Below, in pieces: positions 51,199 to 60,133 of a stretch of DNA of 64,000 bases (the stretch's first letter is position 1; each line of letters begins with the position of its first letter). The notes under the pieces are model-generated. The model saw nothing but the letters and a program-made list of their open reading frames with translations, did not search any database and had not been told where the DNA came from. The stretch is taken from assembly GCA_023458035.1 (NCBI GenBank), contig JAEXAX010000004.1:1-64000 (forward strand). Direction: 5' to 3'. This DNA comes from Bacillota bacterium. GTDB lineage: Bacteria; Bacillota; Clostridia; Lachnospirales; Lachnospiraceae. The position numbers and the translations under genes are program-made.

Positions 51199-52164
51199 GT
51201 GTTTGAATTTAATAAGCCAAAGATCGAGATTCTTGAGATTTCCGAGGATAAAAAATACGGAAAATTCGTTGTCGAGCCATTGGAAAGAGGTTATGGAACA
51301 ACCTTGGGAAACTCACTGAGAAGGATTATGCTGTCCTCACTCATCGGTACCGCTGTAAGCAAAGTGAAAATCGAAGGAATTACCAATGAGTTCACCCTGA
51401 TTCCGGGTGTGAAGGAAGAAGTTCCGGAGATCATCATCAACTTAAAAGGGCTGACGATTCGCAACAATTCCGGGAACAATGAGCCGAAAACAGGATATAT
51501 TGATTTCCAGGGAGAAGGTGTTATTACCGCCGGAGATATTCAGGTGGATAGCGATATTGAAATTATCAATCCTGAGCAGGTGATCGCTACCGTGAGTGGC
51601 GGTGCTGACAGTTCGGTGTATATGGAATTGACCATCAATAATGGTCGCGGATACCAGAGCGCGGATCAGGCGAAGTCGGATGATACACCGATCGGTGTAT
51701 TGACCATCGACGCCATCTACACACCGGTTGAGCGTGTGAATTTGACGGTCGAGAACACTCGTGTCGGTCAGAATACTGACTTTGACAAGCTGACCTTAGA
51801 TGTTTTCACCAACGGTGCTTTGGCACCGGATGAGGCTGTCAGTCTGGCGGCTAAGGTGTTGGTTGAGCATCTGAAGATGTTCGTTGACTTGTCCGAAAGC
51901 GCAAGATCCATGGACGTGATGATCGAGAAAGAGGATGATGAGAAGGAGAAGGTGCTTGAGATGAGCATCGACGAATTGGAATTATCCGTTCGTTCCTATA
52001 ACTGTTTGAAGCGTGCCGGCATTAATACGGTTGAGGAGCTGACCAATAAAACTTCCGATGATATGATGAAGGTTCGTAACCTTGGTCGCAAGTCGCTGGA
52101 AGAGGTTCTGGCTAAGCTGAAAGAACTCGGCTTGCAGTTAAAGGCCGGAGAAGAAGCGTTATAG
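51199..52164 (+). CDS. rpoA: RNA polymerase alpha subunit
   Basis: This is a 321-residue alpha subunit. The N-terminal assembly domain spans about residues 1-228 (EPLERGYGTTLGNSLRRIMLSS). An acidic linker (EKEDDEKEK) leads to the C-terminal DNA-binding domain (SVRSYNCLKRAGINTVEELT, NLGRKSLEEVLAKL). It starts with GTG after AAGGGGGAT. Confidence 0.98.
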   Translation: MFEFNKPKIEILEISEDKKYGKFVVEPLERGYGTTLGNSLRRIMLSSLIGTAVSKVKIEGITNEFTLIPGVKEEVPEIIINLKGLTIRNNSGNNEPKTGYIDFQGEGVITAGDIQVDSDIEIINPEQVIATVSGGADSSVYMELTINNGRGYQSADQAKSDDTPIGVLTIDAIYTPVERVNLTVENTRVGQNTDFDKLTLDVFTNGALAPDEAVSLAAKVLVEHLKMFVDLSESARSMDVMIEKEDDEKEKVLEMSIDELELSVRSYNCLKRAGINTVEELTNKTSDDMMKVRNLGRKSLEEVLAKLKELGLQLKAGEEAL

Positions 52165-52240
52165 CATTACAAGAGAAAAAACAGGTGGCTGTCGGTAAGT
52201 CCGAAGATGCATGGCAGCCTAACCATTTAGGAGGAAAAAA

Positions 52241-52777
52241 ATGGCAATGTACAGAAAACTGGGAAGAAACTCCAGCCAGAGAAAAGCTTTATTGCGTTCC
52301 CAAGTAACCAGCCTGTTGCAGCATGGTAAGATCAGAACTACCGAAGCTAAGGCTAAGGAAGTTCGTAAGATCGCTGAAAAGCTGATCACCATGGGTATTA
52401 AGGAAAAAGACAACTACGAAACTGTTACCGTTAAGGCAAAGGTTGCCCGCAAAGACAAAGACGGCAAGAGAGTAAAGGAAGTCGTAGATGGCAAGAGAGT
52501 AACCGTTTATGATGAAGTGGACAAAGAGATTAAAAAAGACAACCCGTCCAGATTGCATGTCAGAAGACAGATGTTGCAGGTGTTATTCCCGGTAACCGAA
52601 GTTCCGAAGGAAGGCAAGGGCAGAAAGAAATACACTAAGCAGATCGACCTGGTAGCAAAACTGTTTGATGAGTACGGTCCGAAGTATGCCGGCCGTAACG
52701 GTGGTTACACCAGAATCATCAAGATCGGTCAGCGTAAGGGAGATGCCGCTATGGAAGTTTTCCTTGAACTGGTATAA
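52241..52777 (+). CDS. rplQ: 50S ribosomal protein L17 with a large insertion
   Basis: At 178 residues this L17 is about 55 longer than the common form. The core is intact: YRKLGRNSSQRKALLRSQVT, NGGYTRIIKIGQRKGDAAM. The extra part lies at about residues 47-102, is rich in Lys, Asp and Val, and contains a repeated DGKRV motif. It is the last gene of the superoperon before a terminator. Confidence 0.97.
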   Translation: MAMYRKLGRNSSQRKALLRSQVTSLLQHGKIRTTEAKAKEVRKIAEKLITMGIKEKDNYETVTVKAKVARKDKDGKRVKEVVDGKRVTVYDEVDKEIKKDNPSRLHVRRQMLQVLFPVTEVPKEGKGRKKYTKQIDLVAKLFDEYGPKYAGRNGGYTRIIKIGQRKGDAAMEVFLELV

Positions 52778-52805
52778 ACTGTCAGTATGATTAAATATTG
52801 AATAG

Positions 52806-52838
52806 AAAGAGTCGATACATTCGTGTATCGGCTCTTTT
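52806..52838 (+). terminator. Terminator after rplQ
   Basis: AAAGAG-T-CGATACA, loop TTCG, TGTATCG-G-CTCTTTT. The UUCG loop and T run make it a strong terminator for the whole ribosomal cluster. Confidence 0.9.
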
Positions 52839-52850
52839 GATTTGCCGCGA

Positions 52851-52892
52851 TCAATCAGCAGAAACTTGCGAAGCGTGTTTCTGCCGATTGAA
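52851..52892. repeat. Second hairpin downstream of rplQ
   Basis: CAATC-A-GCAGAAAC pairs with GTTTCTGC-C-GATTG. The right arm runs into the -35 of the glf promoter, so pairing or a bound protein could affect glf. Confidence 0.5.
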
Positions 52893-52916
52893 TAAAAATC
52901 GGGAACATGATACGAT
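52888..52916 (+). promoter_or_regulatory. Promoter of glf
   Basis: TTGAAT (52888-52893) and TACGAT (52911-52916) are 17 bases apart, about 60 bases before glf. Confidence 0.5.
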
Positions 52917-52976
52917 AAACGCAGTAAAAAAACTCAGGTCTGTCTCGGAGATGGGCCGGAAAGAAAGAGGAGCAGC

Positions 52977-54077
52977 ATGAAATATGATTATCTGATCGTC
53001 GGAGCCGGACTATACGGCGCGGTATTTGCGCAGCAAGCGCAGGAAAAAGGGAAATCGGTGTTGGTGATCGATCGTCGTGACCAGATTGCCGGAAATGTCT
53101 ACACCAAAGAAGTGGAAGGGATTAATGTGCATCAGTACGGAGCTCATATTTTTCACACCAACAACAATCAGGTGTGGCAGTATGTGAATCGGTTTGCGGA
53201 TTTTAACCGCTTTACCAACTCTCCGGTAGCCAATTACAAGGGCGAACTGTATTCCCTGCCCTTTAACATGTATACGTTCAATCAGATGTGGGGAGTAGTG
53301 ACACCTCAGGAAGCACAAGCCAAGATAGAGGAGCAGAGAGCCGAGGCCGGCATCATTGAGCCGAAAAACCTGGAGGAGCAGGCCATCAGCTTGGTCGGGC
53401 GTGATATTTATGAGAAACTGATCAAGGGCTACACGGAAAAACAGTGGGGCAGAGCCTGCAATGAACTTCCGGCCTTTATTATCAAGCGTCTGCCGGTTCG
53501 CTTTACTTTCGACAATAATTATTTTAATGCCCTGCATCAGGGGATTCCGATGGGAGGCTACACCGATCTGGTTGCAGCCATGCTGAAGGACATCCCGGTT
53601 GAGCTTGGTGTGGACTATCTGAAGAATAAAGAAAAATATGATCAGATGGCTGAGAAAATCGTCTATACCGGCGCCATTGACGAGTATTTTGGATACTGTT
53701 TGGGAGCGCTGGAATATCGCTCCGTTCGCTTTGAAACAGAGGTGCTGGATATGCCGAATTTCCAGGGCAACGCAGCGGTTAATTATACCGATTCTGAAAC
53801 GCCCTATACCCGAATCATTGAACATAAGTGGTTTGAATTCGGCACACAGGAAAAAACTGTCATCAGCCGTGAATACAGCTCTGAGTGGAAATTGGGCGAT
53901 GAGCCGTACTATCCGGTCAATGATGCCAAAAACAGTGCCCTCTACAATCGATACAAAGAACTGGCCGAGCAGGAAACGAGCATTATCTTCGGCGGACGTC
54001 TTGGTGAGTATAAGTATTATGATATGGATGCAGTGATTTATTCGGCTTTGAGAATGGCTGAGCAGGAACTGGCTTAG
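52977..54077 (+). CDS. glf: UDP-galactopyranose mutase
   Basis: This 366-residue flavoenzyme converts UDP-galactopyranose to the furanose form for cell-surface glycans. Motifs are DYLIVGAGLYGAVFAQQA (FAD fold), RRDQIAGNVYTK, VHQYGAHIFHTNN, and EKQWGRACNELPAFIIKRLP. The C-terminal stretch RLGEYKYYDMD matches the family. No other glycan genes are adjacent, so it is probably moonlighting for a locus elsewhere. Confidence 0.96.
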   Translation: MKYDYLIVGAGLYGAVFAQQAQEKGKSVLVIDRRDQIAGNVYTKEVEGINVHQYGAHIFHTNNNQVWQYVNRFADFNRFTNSPVANYKGELYSLPFNMYTFNQMWGVVTPQEAQAKIEEQRAEAGIIEPKNLEEQAISLVGRDIYEKLIKGYTEKQWGRACNELPAFIIKRLPVRFTFDNNYFNALHQGIPMGGYTDLVAAMLKDIPVELGVDYLKNKEKYDQMAEKIVYTGAIDEYFGYCLGALEYRSVRFETEVLDMPNFQGNAAVNYTDSETPYTRIIEHKWFEFGTQEKTVISREYSSEWKLGDEPYYPVNDAKNSALYNRYKELAEQETSIIFGGRLGEYKYYDMDAVIYSALRMAEQELA

Positions 54078-54105
54078 GCTCAGTTCACCGCTATGAGGAG
54101 GCAGT

Positions 54106-55542
54106 ATGATTCGATTTGAAGCAGCAGAACAGGAACGAAGGATGGAGTGGAGGCAGCTTCTTTGTCCGAAACGAATGCGACAGGGACGGATGTCGGCCGA
54201 GTACGACCTGCGGACGGAATTTGAAAAGGATTATCATCGTATTTTGGGCAGTGCTTCCTTTAGACGGATGCAGGATAAAACCCAGGTATTTCCGCTCGAC
54301 CGGAGTGATTTTATACGAACCCGTTTGACGCATTCTTTGGAGGTGTCATCCTTTGCCAAATCACTCGGACAGTCTGTTTCCGAACAGATTATGGCTCGTG
54401 GTCTGGAAGCGGATTTTGACCGGCGCGAAGCCTCTGCCATTTGTGATATCCTACAGTGTGCCGGTTTGATTCATGATATCGGAAACCCGCCCTTCGGGCA
54501 TTTCGGTGAAACCTGTATCAGAGAATGGTTTATCAGAAATCTACCGTCACTGCAATTTCGCGGGCAGCCGTTGGAGAAGCTGCTGAGTACCCAGCAGATC
54601 AGTGATTTCTACCATTTTGAAGGAAATACTCAGGCGGTCCGACTGGTCAGCAAATTACATTTTTTGGTTGATGAGCATGGCATGAACCTGACGTTCGGCC
54701 TGCTTGGCACTATTATGAAATATCCGATTTCATCACTTGAAATCAACCGAAATTCCGGTCAGATCAGGACAAAAAAGATGGGCTATTTTCAGGCCGATGA
54801 GGCTGTGTTTGAACGCGTACAGCGTGAAAACGGCACCTTCGGGCGAAGACATCCGCTGACTTATCTGCTGGAGGCCGCGGATGATATCGCCTACTGTACG
54901 GCAGATATAGAGGATGCTTTTAAAAAGGGATATATCAGTTTGGGGCAGCTTCGCGAAGAACTGGCGGCTGCCGATGACGGCGGCGATTTCTTCTGCTTGT
55001 TGGTTGATATACTGGAGCGGCAATACACCAAGGCGGTGGATAAGAAGATTGATAAGAAAGAGGCCTATGCAGTGCAGAACTGGCTGGTTCGTATCCAGGG
55101 GATTCTGCTGAAGGAGGCCTGCGCCTCGTTTATAGATCATTATGATGAGATCATGTGCGGCACCTATCCGAAGGATCTGTTCTGCGGCAGTCCGATCGAG
55201 AGGATCATGCGTCTGTTGGGAGATATGGCTTTTCGCTATGTCTTTGTATCACGGCCAATCGTTGGTCTGGAGGTGGCAACGGCGACCATTTTCAACGGTT
55301 TGCTGGAGCGGTTTGTACCGGCCGCCATTTGCTGGGACAGTGACCAGCCGATGACGGAAATCGAAAAAAGACTGATCGCTATGATATCAGATAACTATAA
55401 ATATGTTTATTCGGTCTATGGACAGGATTTGCCGGATGAACAGCGTTTATACCTACGTCTGTTGCTGGTAACAGATTATATCTGCGGTATGACGGACAGC
55501 TATGCCAAGGATCTGTATCAACGTTTTGCCGGTATCAAATAG
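54106..55542 (+). CDS. dgt: Deoxyguanosinetriphosphate triphosphohydrolase
   Basis: This 478-residue HD-domain enzyme splits dGTP to deoxyguanosine and triphosphate. Motifs are RRMQDKTQVFPLDRSDFIRTRLTHSLEV (split here over residues about 53-80), LIHDIGNPPFGHFGE with the HD metal pair, and DDIAYCTADIEDAFKKG. It helps balance dNTP pools. It follows glf by 28 bases after GAGGAGGC. Confidence 0.93.
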   Translation: MIRFEAAEQERRMEWRQLLCPKRMRQGRMSAEYDLRTEFEKDYHRILGSASFRRMQDKTQVFPLDRSDFIRTRLTHSLEVSSFAKSLGQSVSEQIMARGLEADFDRREASAICDILQCAGLIHDIGNPPFGHFGETCIREWFIRNLPSLQFRGQPLEKLLSTQQISDFYHFEGNTQAVRLVSKLHFLVDEHGMNLTFGLLGTIMKYPISSLEINRNSGQIRTKKMGYFQADEAVFERVQRENGTFGRRHPLTYLLEAADDIAYCTADIEDAFKKGYISLGQLREELAAADDGGDFFCLLVDILERQYTKAVDKKIDKKEAYAVQNWLVRIQGILLKEACASFIDHYDEIMCGTYPKDLFCGSPIERIMRLLGDMAFRYVFVSRPIVGLEVATATIFNGLLERFVPAAICWDSDQPMTEIEKRLIAMISDNYKYVYSVYGQDLPDEQRLYLRLLLVTDYICGMTDSYAKDLYQRFAGIK

Positions 55543-55576
55543 TGTCGGATCAAATCATACAACAGGGAGAAGGATA

Positions 55577-56326
55577 ATGAAAAAAATCGTAGAAATCTGC
55601 TGCGGAAGCTTTTATGACGTATTGCAGGCGGCAAAGGGCGGAGCGACTCGGGTCGAGCTTAACAGCGCACTGTTTCTGGGCGGTCTGACACCGAGTCCGG
55701 CGACCGTTGAATTATCAAAAACCGAAACCGATATATCGATTATCTCGATGTTACGACCGAGAGCCGGCGGATTTTGTTATTTAGAAGAGGATTTTCGGGT
55801 GATGGTGGAGGACGCTAAGCGATTGCTGGAATACGGCTCGGACGGACTGGCCTTCGGCTGTCTGACTGCTGACGGACGAATAGACCTGGAACGAACCAAA
55901 CTGATCGTAGACCTGATTAAAAGTCAAGGCAAGGAGGCGGTGGTACATCGCGCCTTCGACTGCGTGCCCGATGCAGCCGAAGCGGTAGAGGCTCTGCTTT
56001 CAATCGGAGTTGACCGGATTTTGACCAGTGGCCAAGGAAAAGACGTGATGTCAGGTCTGGATCGGTTGGCGGCTTTGCAGGCAGATTATGGGGAACGAAT
56101 GGAATTTTTGGCCGGCTGCGGTGTCAGATCAAGCAATGTGGAAGAGATTCTGTCTCGTACCGGTATCAGCCAGGTCCACAGCTCATGCAAAGCATGGCGA
56201 ACCGATCCGACAACCATGGCAGGGGAGATCACGTATGCATTTGCGCCGCAACCCCATTTGTCAGATTATGATGTGGTATCGGCGGATGAGGTGCGCCGGA
56301 TGGTAAACTTGGTAGAAGGGCGTTGA
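55577..56326 (+). CDS. cutC: CutC-family protein
   Basis: This 249-residue TIM-barrel protein is of the CutC family, linked to copper homeostasis in E. coli, though the true reaction is unsettled. It has EICCGSFYDVLQAAKGGATRVEL-type start (residues 4-26), LTPSPATVE, MLRPRAGGF, VVHRAFDCVPD and RILTSGQG. The ATG follows GGGAGAAGGA. Its terminator overlaps the next promoter. Confidence 0.92.
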   Translation: MKKIVEICCGSFYDVLQAAKGGATRVELNSALFLGGLTPSPATVELSKTETDISIISMLRPRAGGFCYLEEDFRVMVEDAKRLLEYGSDGLAFGCLTADGRIDLERTKLIVDLIKSQGKEAVVHRAFDCVPDAAEAVEALLSIGVDRILTSGQGKDVMSGLDRLAALQADYGERMEFLAGCGVRSSNVEEILSRTGISQVHSSCKAWRTDPTTMAGEITYAFAPQPHLSDYDVVSADEVRRMVNLVEGR

Positions 56327-56372
56327 CCGTTCAGGGAAGACACAAAAGCTTCACAGGAAAAATAATAAATCG

Positions 56373-56414
56373 AAATACCACCCTCTTGACAAAGTGTATG
56401 GAGGGTGGTATTTT
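56373..56414 (+). terminator. Terminator of cutC overlapping the hrcA promoter
   Basis: AAATACCACCCTC (56373-56385) and GAGGGTGGTATTT (56401-56413) form a perfect 13-bp stem followed by T. The -35 box of hrcA lies in the loop and its -10 box in the right arm. Confidence 0.75.
56386..56414 (+). promoter_or_regulatory. Promoter of hrcA-grpE-dnaK-dnaJ
   Basis: Consensus TTGACA (56386-56391) and TATTTT (56409-56414) are 17 bases apart. The CIRCE operator follows 12 bases later, in the usual position for repression. Confidence 0.8.
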
Positions 56415-56426
56415 ATAGAAAAGGTG

Positions 56427-56453
56427 TTAGCACTCAATGCTGATGAGTGCTAA
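56427..56453 (+). promoter_or_regulatory. CIRCE operator
   Basis: TTAGCACTC (56427-56435), nine bases, then GAGTGCTAA (56445-56453) is a perfect CIRCE inverted repeat, the binding site of HrcA. It lies between the promoter and the hrcA start. Confidence 0.98.
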
Positions 56454-56478
56454 CAAGAGCGGAAAGGAGGTATAACAG

Positions 56479-57528
56479 GTGCAGCTGGAGGGAAGAAAGG
56501 CTAAAATATTGGAAGCCATCATTGCGACCTATTTAGAAACCGGTGAACCGGTCGGATCGAGGACGATCTCCCGTTTTACGGATTTAAAGCTGAGCTCGGC
56601 CACCATTAGAAATGAGATGGCGGATCTGGAAGAACTGGGATATATCGAACAGCCGCATACCTCGGCCGGCCGGATACCGACCGATCTGGGATACCGCCTG
56701 TATGTAGATACCATTATGGAGAAGAATCAGTCGCTGCCGACCGTCAGCTACCGGCAAAACCGGGAAGAAGATGATCTGACAGGACTTGAACAAAACCGGG
56801 ATAAATTGGAAGCCTTTTTTGAGAAGGTTGCCAGGATGCTTGCTCGGGATACCAATTATGCTACCATTGTATCGACGCCGGTGCTGCACAGCAGCTTGAT
56901 CAAGTATTTGCATCTGTCATTGCTAGACAGCCGACAACTGCTGGTTGTGGTGGTTCTCGAACAGAATATTACCAAGCACAAGGTGATACAGCTGTCGGAA
57001 CCGGTATCGTCCGAAGAGATGGTAAAAATCAATTTGCTGGTGAATCATTGTCTGCAGGGTATTCGCCTGGCAAATATCAACATGGCCCTGATCAAGGAGA
57101 TGCGGGTACAGGCCGGCCGGGCAGAGGCGATTGTTTCTGCGGTTCTTGAAGTACTGATGGACATCATGAAGGAAGAGGAAGAAGTCAAGATCTATACCAG
57201 CGGGGCGAATAACATTTTCCGTTATCCGGAACTCAGCAGCCAGTCGCGGGCCAGTGAGATCATTTTCACCTTAGAAGAAAAACAGCAGCTGATGAAGCTG
57301 GTCAATCATATTTTACAGGAGGACACCGGAGCGCCTAGGGTCTACATCGGTTCTGAAACCTCATTAGCGGCCATGGAAGACTGCGCAGTCGTAACGGCAG
57401 TCTATGATTTAGGCAATGACCTGCATGGCACAGTCGGTATTATCGGACCGAAGCGGATGGATTATGATTATGTCTTGAGAACGTTGAACCAGCTGGTCGG
57501 CAAGATTGATTATTTGTTTAGAAAATAA
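56479..57528 (+). CDS. hrcA: Heat-inducible transcription repressor HrcA
   Basis: This 349-residue repressor binds CIRCE and shuts off the heat-shock operon, helped by GroEL. The N-terminal winged helix (AIIATYLETGEPVGSRTISR, SSATIRNEMADLEELGYI, QPHTSAGRIPTDLGYRLYV) is followed by dimerisation and GAF-like parts. It starts with GTG after GGAAAGGAGG. It represses its own operon. Confidence 0.97.
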   Translation: MQLEGRKAKILEAIIATYLETGEPVGSRTISRFTDLKLSSATIRNEMADLEELGYIEQPHTSAGRIPTDLGYRLYVDTIMEKNQSLPTVSYRQNREEDDLTGLEQNRDKLEAFFEKVARMLARDTNYATIVSTPVLHSSLIKYLHLSLLDSRQLLVVVVLEQNITKHKVIQLSEPVSSEEMVKINLLVNHCLQGIRLANINMALIKEMRVQAGRAEAIVSAVLEVLMDIMKEEEEVKIYTSGANNIFRYPELSSQSRASEIIFTLEEKQQLMKLVNHILQEDTGAPRVYIGSETSLAAMEDCAVVTAVYDLGNDLHGTVGIIGPKRMDYDYVLRTLNQLVGKIDYLFRK

Positions 57529-57546
57529 AGAGTAAGGGAGTCAAAG

Positions 57547-58137
57547 ATGGGTATGAAGAACAAACACACACAGCCGGAAACAGTATTGGAGCCGGAGATT
57601 CCGGAAACAGAGACGGTCGGAACGGACGCTGAGGAAGAAGCGCTGGTGACCGAGGAGGCGTCAACCGAAGAAACAAAGGCTGAAGAAACGAAGGCTAAAA
57701 AAGATCCGAAGGACGAAAAAATTGAGGAGTTATCGGACAAGGTTCTGCGCCAGATGGCCGAGTTTGACAACTATCGGAAGCGTACAGAAAAAGAGAAGGC
57801 GGCCAATTATGATATCGGTGCCAAAGAGGTGGTGGAAAAACTGCTGCCGATTCTGGATAATTTTGAACGCGGCTTGGCGATCCGGGAAGAAGGTGAGGCC
57901 GATCCATTCTATGTAGGTATGCAGATGATTTATAAGCAGATGCTGACCATGTTTGAGGAGATCGGTGTGAAGGCTATTGAGGCTGTTGGGCAGCCATTTG
58001 ATCCGGAATTTCATAATGCGGTGATACATGTAGAGGATGAGACTGTCGGAGAAAACGAAGTGGTAGAGGAGTTCCAAAAGGGCTATCTTTACAAGGAATA
58101 TGTCGTCAGACACAGTATGGTTAAGGTTGCAAACTAG
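57547..58137 (+). CDS. grpE: Nucleotide-exchange factor GrpE
   Basis: This 196-residue DnaK exchange factor begins with an acidic, low-complexity tail (about residues 1-55). A long coiled coil follows (RQMAEFDNYRKRTEKEKAA), then the beta domain (GVKAIEAVGQPFDPEFHNAV, VVEEFQKGYLYKE). GGGAG precedes the start, 18 bases after hrcA. Confidence 0.96.
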   Translation: MGMKNKHTQPETVLEPEIPETETVGTDAEEEALVTEEASTEETKAEETKAKKDPKDEKIEELSDKVLRQMAEFDNYRKRTEKEKAANYDIGAKEVVEKLLPILDNFERGLAIREEGEADPFYVGMQMIYKQMLTMFEEIGVKAIEAVGQPFDPEFHNAVIHVEDETVGENEVVEEFQKGYLYKEYVVRHSMVKVAN

Positions 58138-58199
58138 CCAATGGCTGGTCAACATAAAAAATAATCAAATCAATACAAACATAAATGGAGGTAAATATT

Positions 58200-60056
58200 A
58201 TGGGAAAAATTATTGGAATTGATTTAGGAACTACCAACTCATGTGTAGCTGTTATGGAAGGCGGTCAGCCGGTGGTGATCGCTAACACCGAGGGTGCCAG
58301 AACCACTCCGTCGGTTGTAGCATTTTCCAAAAACGGTGAAAGACTGGTCGGTGAGCCGGCTAAGCGTCAGGCGGTGACCAATGCCGATCGCACGATCTCG
58401 TCGATCAAAAGACATATGGGAACAGATCATCGCGAAGAAATTGATGGTAAAAAGTATTCTCCGCAGGAAATTTCGGCCATGATCCTGCAGAAGATGAAGG
58501 CAGATGCCGAGAGCTATCTGGGCGAGAAGGTAACCGAGGCGGTAATCACGGTGCCGGCTTACTTTAACGATGCTCAGCGTCAGGCTACCAAAGATGCCGG
58601 CAAGATCGCCGGTCTGGAAGTAAAGCGTATCATCAACGAGCCGACCGCGGCAGCTTTGGCCTATGGTCTGGATAATGAAAAAGAGCAGAAGATCATGGTA
58701 TACGATCTGGGTGGCGGTACCTTTGACGTATCGATCATCGACATCGGTGACGGCGTTATCGAAGTATTATCAACCTCCGGTGACAACAAGCTGGGCGGTG
58801 ATGATTTCGATCAGAAGATAACGGATTATATGCTGGCCGAGTTCAAGAAAACAGAGGGGGTTGATTTGTCGAATGACAAGATGGCCCTGCAGCGTTTGCG
58901 TGAAGCGGCAGAGAAGGCAAAGAAGGAGCTGTCAGCGGCTACCACAACCAATATCAATCTGCCTTTCATCACAGCTACTCATGAGGGACCGAAGCACTTC
59001 GATCTAACTCTGACCAGAGCAAAATTTGATGAACTGACCCACGATCTGGTGGAAAGAACTGCTGCTCCGGTACAGAATGCCCTGCGTGATGCCGGTATTG
59101 CCGCTTCCGAGCTGGGCAAGGTATTGCTGGTCGGCGGTTCTACCAGAATCCCGGCTGTACAGGATAAGGTGAAGGCATTGACCGGACATGAGCCGTCGAA
59201 GACTCTGAATCCGGATGAGTGTGTGGCCATCGGTGCATCCGTGCAGGGTGGTAAGTTAGCCGGTGATGAAGGGGCAGGCGACATCCTGCTGCTGGATGTC
59301 ACTCCGCTGTCGCTGTCGATTGAGACCATGGGCGGCGTAGCGACCAGATTGATCGAAAGAAACACCACCATCCCGACCAAAAAGAGCCAGGTGTTCTCCA
59401 CGGCAGCCGATAACCAGACTGCGGTTGATATCAACGTGGTACAAGGTGAAAGACAGTTTGCCCGTGACAATAAGTCTCTCGGTCAATTCAGACTGGACGG
59501 AATCCCGCCGGCCAGACGCGGCGTTCCGCAGATCGAGGTTACCTTTGATATTGATGCCAATGGTATCGTAAATGTTTCCGCTAAGGATTTGGGTACAGGT
59601 AAGGAGCAGCACATTACTATTACCGCTGGTTCCAACATGTCCGACAGCGATATCGAAAAGGCTGTGCGTGAGGCGGCTGAATTTGAGGCTCAGGATAAGA
59701 AACGTAAAGAAGCCATCGATGCTAAAAACGATGCGGATTCCATCGTGTTCCAGACCGAAAAGGCCTTGGAAGAGGTTGGAGATAAGATTGACGCCAATGA
59801 TAAGACGGCAGTTGAAGCCGATATCAAAGAATTAAAGGATCTGTTAGAGAAGTGCAATGCCGAAGAGATGACCGACGGTCAGGTTGAAGAGCTGAAAGCT
59901 GCCAAACAGAAGCTGATGGACAGCGCTCAGAAGCTGTTCTCCAAAATGTATGAGCAGGCCGCCGCAGCCGGCGGTGCCGAAGGCGCCGGAGCTGCTCAGG
60001 GAGCAGACGGACATTACGAAGGCGATGTGGTTGACGGCGACTACAAAGAAGTGTAA
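58200..60056 (+). CDS. dnaK: Chaperone DnaK (Hsp70)
   Basis: This is a 618-residue Hsp70. The ATPase domain has IIGIDLGTTNSCVAVMEGG, VPAYFNDAQRQATKDAG, IMVYDLGGGTFDVSII and LLVGGSTRIPAVQ. The substrate domain follows from about 360, then a helical lid and a Gly/Ala-rich tail. The short ATPase N-domain fits Gram-positive DnaK. The ATG at 58200 follows GGAGG; an ATG five codons upstream overlaps that site. Confidence 0.98.
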   Translation: MGKIIGIDLGTTNSCVAVMEGGQPVVIANTEGARTTPSVVAFSKNGERLVGEPAKRQAVTNADRTISSIKRHMGTDHREEIDGKKYSPQEISAMILQKMKADAESYLGEKVTEAVITVPAYFNDAQRQATKDAGKIAGLEVKRIINEPTAAALAYGLDNEKEQKIMVYDLGGGTFDVSIIDIGDGVIEVLSTSGDNKLGGDDFDQKITDYMLAEFKKTEGVDLSNDKMALQRLREAAEKAKKELSAATTTNINLPFITATHEGPKHFDLTLTRAKFDELTHDLVERTAAPVQNALRDAGIAASELGKVLLVGGSTRIPAVQDKVKALTGHEPSKTLNPDECVAIGASVQGGKLAGDEGAGDILLLDVTPLSLSIETMGGVATRLIERNTTIPTKKSQVFSTAADNQTAVDINVVQGERQFARDNKSLGQFRLDGIPPARRGVPQIEVTFDIDANGIVNVSAKDLGTGKEQHITITAGSNMSDSDIEKAVREAAEFEAQDKKRKEAIDAKNDADSIVFQTEKALEEVGDKIDANDKTAVEADIKELKDLLEKCNAEEMTDGQVEELKAAKQKLMDSAQKLFSKMYEQAAAAGGAEGAGAAQGADGHYEGDVVDGDYKEV

Positions 60057-60063
60057 AATACCA

Positions 60064-60108
60064 CACAGTGAGCATTGTTGGGGGGCGGGCCAGTGCCGGC
60101 CCCCTGTG
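60064..60108 (+). terminator. Hairpin between dnaK and dnaJ
   Basis: GGGGG and CCCCC arms with GGCC/GGCC pairing form a very GC-rich stem (about 60079-60104), extended by CACAG/CTGTG. There is no T run, so it may stop dnaK mRNA decay or partly reduce dnaJ expression rather than terminate fully. Confidence 0.55.
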
Positions 60109-60133
60109 GTGCGTATAGTAAGGAGGAAGACAG

